DNA of 64,000 bases from a virus. Position numbers and translations under genes: made by a program. The stretch covers positions 36,084-100,083 of the IMG/VR virus record IMGVR_UViG_3300008116_000022. One strand, 5' to 3'. Below the pieces are notes generated by a model that saw only the letters and a program-made list of their open reading frames with translations, made no database searches and was not told the DNA's origin. Positions 57,865-64,000 of the stretch are shown here, piece by piece; the first letter of the stretch is position 1; each line of letters opens with the position of its first letter.

Positions 57865-58826
57865 CAACAATAAAGTTAAATGGGATCTTAGGTGTTGAAT
57901 TTGCACCGGAAATAAAAGGGGAACTAAATACACCCCAAGAGGTTGTTAATTTTCTGTGCTGTAATTTCCCTGACTTTAGGCACTACGTATTAGGATCTGA
58001 GTGGCACTACACAATGGTAGTGAAGGGCAACAATTGGGAACGCTATATCATAGAAGATTCCCCATCTGTTGTACTGCCTGTTACCGGATGCGTAGTAGAA
58101 ATTACCCCAGTAATTGAAAGTTCAGGACGCACCTTAACCAGTATCGCCATGATTGGTATTGGTATTGCGCTTGTAGCCACAGGAGCAGCAACCGGGCTAG
58201 GCATATCTTTGATATTAAGCGGTGCTACATCGCTGCTTAGTTCTTTGATTAACGGCAATCCCAAGAAAGAAGAAGCTAGATCAACCTTCTTTCAAGCATC
58301 AGGCTACAATACCAAAGAAGGAACACCTATACCACTGGTTTTTGGTGACGTACTGGTAAAAAACTTTCAAGTATTGTCACAGGAAATTAGTTCACCAACT
58401 TTTCCGTTTTCCGATCCAGCAACCAAAGAACAGGACTACGCGGGTTATGCCAAATGTCCAGTTTTGCTGATAGAAGATTATGAGGAAGATAGCACAAATT
58501 ATCCAGATCCAAGTCATGTAGTTACCTTTACTGTGAAAACTACAACGTTAAAATCCACTATTCCGACTGGAGAAATATTACAACTAGTGCGGTTTTCTGG
58601 TAACAAACCATTTATTTCTTACTATGATCCTTATCAGGAAGATGGCATAAATTTCCCCTCAAAATTTGTTACAACGAGTCCATTTAATATTGGTGATACA
58701 AAGCTATATTGCAATCCAGATGGCTATAGTGAAGAGGAATTAGATTATTACTCAAATTTCATCAGTCTAGCTAAAATGCACTATAAGCAGCTAACGATTT
58801 TGGTACAATCTCAAGTTTATCCATAA
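57858..58826 (+). CDS. Tail assembly protein I-like
   Basis: 322 residues. A ubiquitin-like N domain (MLTTIKLNGILGVEFAPEIK), a Gly/Ala-rich hydrophobic hairpin (TSIAMIGIGIALVATGAATG, about 95-130) and a following EGTPIPLVFGDVLV strand match lambda gpI. The C-terminal extension of about 100 residues is larger than in lambda and not recognised. Confidence 0.7.
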   Translation: MLTTIKLNGILGVEFAPEIKGELNTPQEVVNFLCCNFPDFRHYVLGSEWHYTMVVKGNNWERYIIEDSPSVVLPVTGCVVEITPVIESSGRTLTSIAMIGIGIALVATGAATGLGISLILSGATSLLSSLINGNPKKEEARSTFFQASGYNTKEGTPIPLVFGDVLVKNFQVLSQEISSPTFPFSDPATKEQDYAGYAKCPVLLIEDYEEDSTNYPDPSHVVTFTVKTTTLKSTIPTGEILQLVRFSGNKPFISYYDPYQEDGINFPSKFVTTSPFNIGDTKLYCNPDGYSEEELDYYSNFISLAKMHYKQLTILVQSQVYP

Positions 58827-58831
58827 ATATT

Positions 58832-61318
58832 ATGTCTAAACCAATTATCGATCCTATTACCGGAACTACTGATGATACTGTTAAGTTATTGTTAGGAATT
58901 TGTGAAGGTGAAATAGAAGGCATTGAATCAGCTAAGGATGTCTATTTTGATAAAACCCCCTATATTAACAATAACGGCAGTCCCAATTTTAAGGATGTAA
59001 ACATAGACAGTAGCAACGGGGGGAAAAATCCGGTGCTGCCGTGGATGTCTTCAATGAATGGAAGTTTTAACTTTAGTGGCACGTACAATGTCAACCCAGT
59101 TAATTTAGTCGTCAAAAATGATGGAGTTGGAATAACCAGAAGCATTACAAATGCTGACATTAACAAAATCAAAATTAGACTTAGTTTTTTAGCGGAATTT
59201 GTTAACAAAAGTGGTGACAGATTAAAAACAGATATTTGTTTTAGCGTTGCCATTAAGGAAGGAGTTAACGGTGTTTTTGTTGACCGAATTTCTAAGTGCA
59301 TGATTGTCCGCTATCCAGATTTTGTGACCTTTGAATTTATATTTCCTGTTGATTCTAGCAAGGATTATTTTGAAGTTAGAGTCAAAAAAACTGGTCCAGT
59401 AGAGCCGCCTAACCCTGATGACAGAGAAGATAAAGAAACCGTAGTTGTAAAATGGGCTGATTACACGGAAATATCTGAAGACCAGGTTTTATACTCAAAT
59501 ACTGCGCTACTGGCACTGGGATTCCCCGCTAAAACCTTTCAGTCAACTCCAGAAGTTTGGGTAAAAGTTAAAGGCATCAAGGACTGCAAAATACCCAGCA
59601 ATGCAACCATCAACGCAACCGACAGGGGGACAGACTTTAATGGCGGCTGGAATGGAACGCTGTACACACCCACTAAAGCAACCGCAGATCCCGCCTGGAT
59701 TGTTTACTATTTACTGACTAACCCCAGATTTAGATTAGGTATACCGGAATCTTACATTGATAAATTTGCACTCTATCAATGCAGTGTGTACAACAACCAA
59801 TTTGTTTCTGACGGCGGCGGAGGAACGGAAAGAAGGTTTTTATTCAACACCATCCTGGGTTCTGGCGGGCAGGAATCGGTGTTAGAAATGGTGCGGGCTG
59901 TTTGTTCCACAATGCACGCAAAGCCTTATTGGAATGGCTCACAAATCAGCTTTTGGCAGGAGCGCCCAATGAGTGCCTTACCAAAAATACTGACTAACGC
60001 AGATGTAGAGGAAGGAAAATTTGTTTACCAAACCAGAGAGCTAAATGCTGTAACTACTGTAGCCAAGGTATCTTACCAGTCAACTATTGAGGATTGGGAG
60101 TTAGTCCCAGAAATTGTTGAAGAACCAGCTTCTATTGATAGGTATGGATATCAAACGGAAGAATATGCACTATTAGGAGAAACTAGGCGAGCCGCTGCTA
60201 TTAGATCAGGACGCAGGACTATTTTAAGCTCTTTACCTAACGTCATTACCTTGACCTGCAAGATTAGGGCGCGGGCTATGTTTTTTCAACCCGGCGATGT
60301 GATTCAAGTATCTGATACCGCTAGGAACAAAGTCAGAGTTGGGGGATTGGTGTCTGCGGTCACAGCCAATAAAATTACTTTAGACGCACCTATCACACTG
60401 ACTGCAAATACAGGAAAAAAGATTTTTTTAACCCTTCCTGATGAATCCGTAATTGAGAGAGCGATCGCTAACCCCGCAGGAACTTTCACGGAAATTAATC
60501 TCAGTACACCATTGACCACATTACCGATTGTTCACTCACCATGGCAGATAGTAGATGAAATTAGCAGGGTAAAGCTATATAGGATCACAGATGTAGCACC
60601 TGATTCTGAAAATAGATCCTTGTTTGAAGTAACCGCAAAAACCTACAGTGAAGATTTTTTTACCCAAGTAGAAACAGGAATCAAGATACCCAAAGATGTC
60701 AATCAAAACCCACTACCGACAGAAGTTGCACCACCTAATAATTTTTCTGTAGAGCTAATAAAAATTAGCATCAATAATATTGATACTTATTCTTTACTAG
60801 CTTCATGGCAACGACCTTATAGGGAAGATTTTGGAACTAAGCTTAGTGTTTCCAGTCTGACTGTTTTTAATGGTAGTGCGATCGCCACCACAACAGCCAA
60901 TCACAACTATCAAACCAATGATTTAATTCAAATTAGTGGAGCGGATCAATCAGCTTACAACAGCAGATTTATTATTACAAAGATCAGTAATACTCAATTT
61001 AGTTTTACTGTTTCAAATTCCGCACCAAGTCCAGTCACAGGAAGTATTAATAGTGTAAGATTGATAGAAGAACCTTACATCAAAAACTACAGAATACAAT
61101 ACAAAAAAAGTGAAGGATCTGAATGGAATAGCATATTAGAAACGGCGGAACTTTCAGCTAGATGGGACAATTTAACCATTGGCGATTATATTGTCAGAAT
61201 AGCGGCTGTAACCACAAATAACAAGGTTAGTATCTTTATTCAAGCTAATAATCTTGGTGCTAAGTTAGTCTCTTCTTTTAATAACAAAAACAACTCATTC
61301 TTTGCAGGAGAATTTTAA
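58832..61318 (+). CDS. Tip attachment / host specificity protein J-like
   Basis: 828 residues. The N terminus (DDTVKLLLGICEGEIEGIES, then AKDVYFDKTPYIN) is the gpJ opening. The central tail-hub domains include DPAWIVYYLLTNPRFRLGIP and QESVLEMVRAVCSTMHAKPY, both conserved in the family. A fibronectin III-like domain ends it, interrupted by a small beta insert (about 670-745; YQTNDLIQISGADQSAYNSR). It forms the tip of the tail and binds host receptors. Its stop overlaps the next ATG (TAATG). Confidence 0.85.
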   Translation: MSKPIIDPITGTTDDTVKLLLGICEGEIEGIESAKDVYFDKTPYINNNGSPNFKDVNIDSSNGGKNPVLPWMSSMNGSFNFSGTYNVNPVNLVVKNDGVGITRSITNADINKIKIRLSFLAEFVNKSGDRLKTDICFSVAIKEGVNGVFVDRISKCMIVRYPDFVTFEFIFPVDSSKDYFEVRVKKTGPVEPPNPDDREDKETVVVKWADYTEISEDQVLYSNTALLALGFPAKTFQSTPEVWVKVKGIKDCKIPSNATINATDRGTDFNGGWNGTLYTPTKATADPAWIVYYLLTNPRFRLGIPESYIDKFALYQCSVYNNQFVSDGGGGTERRFLFNTILGSGGQESVLEMVRAVCSTMHAKPYWNGSQISFWQERPMSALPKILTNADVEEGKFVYQTRELNAVTTVAKVSYQSTIEDWELVPEIVEEPASIDRYGYQTEEYALLGETRRAAAIRSGRRTILSSLPNVITLTCKIRARAMFFQPGDVIQVSDTARNKVRVGGLVSAVTANKITLDAPITLTANTGKKIFLTLPDESVIERAIANPAGTFTEINLSTPLTTLPIVHSPWQIVDEISRVKLYRITDVAPDSENRSLFEVTAKTYSEDFFTQVETGIKIPKDVNQNPLPTEVAPPNNFSVELIKISINNIDTYSLLASWQRPYREDFGTKLSVSSLTVFNGSAIATTTANHNYQTNDLIQISGADQSAYNSRFIITKISNTQFSFTVSNSAPSPVTGSINSVRLIEEPYIKNYRIQYKKSEGSEWNSILETAELSARWDNLTIGDYIVRIAAVTTNNKVSIFIQANNLGAKLVSSFNNKNNSFFAGEF

Positions 61319-61905
61319 TGGCACAGCCTTATATTGGTCCAAATGGAAACACACAGTACAGAGAGGCAGATGGCGATGGCAGTTTAGCCACGCCTTACAT
61401 ACCAGCATTTACAGTTGCTAATAACTTAGTTGTCAGTAATCCTAAATATTTTTCTGAGGTTACTGTCACTAAACCAGCCACAACAACAGCTTATGATATC
61501 AACAAAGTTTATGGCAACTTATTCCAAATTCCTAATATTGGAAATAGTGGGGGGATCATTGAATTAACTAGTGTGAGCATTGTCTTTGACTTAGCAACCC
61601 TACCCACTGGTATGAGCGATTTTGCGCTGTACTTATTCAATTCTAGTCCTACAACCACATTTGCTAACAATGAATTATTTAGCGTTCCTGCCAACAACAG
61701 AGCATCCTTGTTAACATTAAATGGAGTTGCTTTAACCGCAAACTTAGCCAGGGGTGGGGGAACGGTTGTAACTGAAACAATCTTAATTAATTCAATGTTT
61801 AAGTTAGCTAGTGCCAGTACGTCTTTATGGGGATACTTGGTAAGTTTATCTACCTTTAGTCATAATGCTAGTAGTAGTTTTATAATTCGATTATACGCTA
61901 AATAA
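61318..61905 (+). CDS. Tail fibre-type protein sharing a domain with the last gene
   Basis: 195 residues. The body (TTAYDINKVYGNLFQIPNIG, then LTSVSIVFDLATLPTGMSDF and YLFNSSPTT) aligns closely with the C-terminal part of the truncated gene at 63403. Beta-rich, no known catalytic residues. Probably a receptor-contact domain on the tail tip. Confidence 0.55.
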   Translation: MAQPYIGPNGNTQYREADGDGSLATPYIPAFTVANNLVVSNPKYFSEVTVTKPATTTAYDINKVYGNLFQIPNIGNSGGIIELTSVSIVFDLATLPTGMSDFALYLFNSSPTTTFANNELFSVPANNRASLLTLNGVALTANLARGGGTVVTETILINSMFKLASASTSLWGYLVSLSTFSHNASSSFIIRLYAK

Positions 61906-61913
61906 TTGATAAA

Positions 61914-62450
61914 ATGATTGAATTAAATTTTGAGAATCAGAATAAAAATACTTTGTCAACATTATTTTATATTCCTACTTATGTTGACTATTCAAGTACC
62001 GCACCTATCTTAACTTTGCCACCCATAAAATGGAATTTTTCTAACAATAAAACAATATTTCAGCAGACCACTAAATTAGGAGACAATTACAGCCAAACAG
62101 TGATTAATCCTGATTCTGTGAGGGCAACTTATGAAATAGCAATCCCCAATTTAAGTACAATCTTAAAAGATGAAATTGTATCTACATTCAAACAGTACGG
62201 GGGTTTTGCTAGATTCAGGTGGCGACCCAGTGATGCTTTTGCGTATAAAGATTTTGTTTGCGATAAATCGAGTGCCACAAATCAAGGAACTAACTTGTGG
62301 GAAATAACTGCAACCTTTACAGAACAAAGAGCATTTGGGCTACAGGAAAAAATCTTACTGTTTGAAAATCAGAGAATAGACAGCATTAAAGCTCAGTTCC
62401 CTGTATTAGGTGAATTAAACTTTGAAAACCAAAGGAAACAATCTTTATGA
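61914..62450 (+). CDS. Minor tail protein M-like
   Basis: 178 residues. After an N-terminal strand region, DNYSQTVINPDSVRATYEIA and KQYGGFARFRWRP, then YKDFVC and LWEITATFTEQRAF follow the lambda gpM fold. Longer than lambda M (109 residues). The start overlaps nothing; the stop overlaps the next start by 4 bases. Confidence 0.6.
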   Translation: MIELNFENQNKNTLSTLFYIPTYVDYSSTAPILTLPPIKWNFSNNKTIFQQTTKLGDNYSQTVINPDSVRATYEIAIPNLSTILKDEIVSTFKQYGGFARFRWRPSDAFAYKDFVCDKSSATNQGTNLWEITATFTEQRAFGLQEKILLFENQRIDSIKAQFPVLGELNFENQRKQSL

Positions 62451-63355
62451 CCATTACTAATGACGCTTACGGTAATTATTTCATAGGCAACAAAGACACC
62501 ACGGATTTATTAAACTGGGATGAACTTTTAAATTGCATGAGACAGGCACTAGGATCTAATGATAGGGCTGCATTATTTAAGTCGGGTCACATGGGATTTA
62601 ATAATTATGCAAGGATAGATTGGCGGCCAAATATTCCCCAAGAAACTTTAACAGGTGCGATCGCTGTTTCAGGTATATACCCAAGCCAGCCGTTTAATTT
62701 AAATACAAGCAGATTTAGTGTTATCTATGATACTGTCAATTTTGCTCATACGTCTTTAATAAACAATGGTAGTATTATCAGTCATGGTACAGGCGCTCGT
62801 AAAATAGACAATTCATCTAACACTACCCTACTTTGGGCTGTGGCAAACAGGCAGAGTATTAGTTATTTTTTGTTTAAAAGCAACACTAATTATTACTTTC
62901 ATAGCGTAGGAGTTTTGAATAATTCAGATCAAGTTTTCCCTGGAGATGCTTACGCTTTTGCTATACAATCAACCCCTGAATGGTTTGATCAGTATGAAGT
63001 GTCGGCGAAAACATCATTTGCTGACGCTTCTGTTTCTGTTTTTGGCACAGTAGCAAACTACTCTCACACCAATAATAATAATATTGCTACGCAATCAGAA
63101 ACAGAACTATATTTACGTTGGGGGTCTAATAATCCTTCAATGCCAGTCGGTTGTATTCCCAATGTTTTTAAGTGGAAAGTAGACGGAACAGAAACTCCTT
63201 TAGCTATTGGTTCTACAGTAAAACTAAATATGATCAACCAAACCCCTGATTTTCCGTCCACAGGGTTTATTTATTGTCGCGTAGTTGGTAGATTAGGTAA
63301 CACTAATGCACAGGATCTAACAGGGGATTACATATTAATGAGAGTAGCAAATTAA
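62447..63355 (+). CDS. Hypothetical tail-tip protein
   Basis: 302 residues. N-terminal part (DAYGNYFIGNKDTTDLLNWD) and a long beta-rich body with TSRFSVIYDTVNFAHTSLIN and Asn-rich loops (SHTNNNNIATQ). No known family. Position between M-like and fibre genes implies a distal tail or base component. Confidence 0.5.
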   Translation: MTITNDAYGNYFIGNKDTTDLLNWDELLNCMRQALGSNDRAALFKSGHMGFNNYARIDWRPNIPQETLTGAIAVSGIYPSQPFNLNTSRFSVIYDTVNFAHTSLINNGSIISHGTGARKIDNSSNTTLLWAVANRQSISYFLFKSNTNYYFHSVGVLNNSDQVFPGDAYAFAIQSTPEWFDQYEVSAKTSFADASVSVFGTVANYSHTNNNNIATQSETELYLRWGSNNPSMPVGCIPNVFKWKVDGTETPLAIGSTVKLNMINQTPDFPSTGFIYCRVVGRLGNTNAQDLTGDYILMRVAN

Positions 63356-63402
63356 GATGGTTCTGTGTTAACATTAGAACAATATTCTTGTAAAATAAAG
63401 CA

Positions 63403-64000
63403 ATGAATCAGCCTGTTTTAGGAGTAAAAGGAACGGCGGAATATGTTAAGGCTACAGGAGAAGGTACGCCTGAATCTCCTTATATTCCCATCGTTCAAGT
63501 AGAGGGTGGTGGTACAGGGGGAGGTGGTACTACTACTGTAGACTTTGGTACTCAAATCACCGATGCAACCATGCCCGCAGGTGGGGGAGGTATCCTGGGG
63601 TGGGTATCAGCTATTTGGAGAACAATTACCGACAGATTACCTTCACCGATAAATAACAGATTACCAGTAGACGTAACAAATCAAATCAGCTTTGGTACTC
63701 AAGTCACCGATGCAACCATGCCCACAGGCGGGGGAGGTATCCTGGGATGGCTGTCTGCTATCTCTAGGACACTAAGCAACGGAACTGGATTTGCTAGTAC
63801 CGCAACTATTCAAAGACCATCGGGAGCAACTGCTTATACAGCTAATGACGTATATGGCTCAATAATCCAGTTATCAAATATTGGACCTAGTGGGGGTAAT
63901 GTTTTTATTAATAATATAAAAATAATGTTCAATACTTCCACGCCTCCTAGTGGAATGACTAGCCTTGTAATTTATTTATACAGTGCTTCACCTCCATCCG
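63403..64000 (+). CDS. Tail fibre-like protein (truncated by window edge)
   Basis: 199 codons are visible before the edge, starting MNQPVLGVKGTAEYVKATGE. Two tandem copies of a segment of about 49 residues, FGTQITDATMPAGGGGILGW and FGTQVTDATMPTGGGGILGW, are followed by the domain shared with the protein at 61318 (TAYTANDVYGSIIQLSNIGP). The layout suggests a modular fibre or collar whose repeats and tip domain can be exchanged. Confidence 0.6.
   Translation, partial: MNQPVLGVKGTAEYVKATGEGTPESPYIPIVQVEGGGTGGGGTTTVDFGTQITDATMPAGGGGILGWVSAIWRTITDRLPSPINNRLPVDVTNQISFGTQVTDATMPTGGGGILGWLSAISRTLSNGTGFASTATIQRPSGATAYTANDVYGSIIQLSNIGPSGGNVFINNIKIMFNTSTPPSGMTSLVIYLYSASPPS

Noticed and set aside
1-64000. 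Integrase, attachment sites, tRNA or rRNA genes
   Set aside because: No tyrosine or serine recombinase motifs, cloverleaf or rRNA stretches were found by eye; a dedicated search would be needed to exclude them.

Overview
The window is almost entirely the genome of a tailed phage or prophage of siphovirus (lambda-like, long non-contractile tail) type from a cyanobacterium. The phage assignment rests on a recognisable head and tail set: small and large terminase, portal-MuF fusion, prohead protease, capsid, head-tail connector, tail tube, a frameshifted tail chaperone, a 5,772-residue tape measure, and lambda K, I, J and M homologues. The cyanobacterial assignment rests on the low GC content and the many GCGATCGC (HIP1) octamers. 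I saw no integrase, CRISPR array, tRNA or rRNA gene, so an episomal prophage, a phage-plasmid or a lytic genome are all possible. Both window ends cut genes.

Layout. (1) 1-7540, leftward: a truncated membrane protein, an HNH protein, a winged-helix protein, then a compact operon (about 2.27-7.18 kb) of overlapping genes for several small membrane proteins and two P-loop ATPases of uncertain function, driven by a clear promoter flanked by operator-like repeats. (2) 7670-15342, rightward: a possible ribbon-helix-helix regulator, a HAD-fold protein lacking its catalytic aspartates, a secreted protein, a PadR-type regulator, small terminase, a STAS-like protein, a ParB-methylase fusion and two KilA-N/antirepressor-type genes with structured leaders. 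(3) 15392-27074: an array of mostly single-gene transcription units that reuse one promoter (11 copies, both strands) and related terminator hairpins. It includes an R-S-ExE ADP-ribosyltransferase, a large-polyvalent-protein-type gene, a beta-clamp-like protein, an HNH protein and a small acidic protein. Thymidylate kinase and a primase-helicase lie within it. (4) 27300-29465, leftward: large terminase, an interrupted ORF and an XRE regulator. (5) 29607-54746, rightward: capsid and tail genes, with one head-completion gene inverted, ending in the giant tape measure. (6) 54776-57016, leftward: two tiny genes and the portal-MuF fusion. (7) 57088-64000, rightward: tail-tip genes and tail fibre-like genes.

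Together these genes support phage DNA replication (primase-helicase, clamp, thymidylate kinase), DNA modification, host reprogramming (ADP-ribosyltransferase), regulatory switching, packaging and assembly of a predicted tail close to 0.9 micrometre long. The least explained parts are the membrane-ATPase operon, the shared-promoter cassette array, the long structured leader of the primase mRNA and the scattered, strand-switched packaging genes. Several apparent N-terminal extensions in the cassette array are translated promoter sequence, and starts have been corrected for this.
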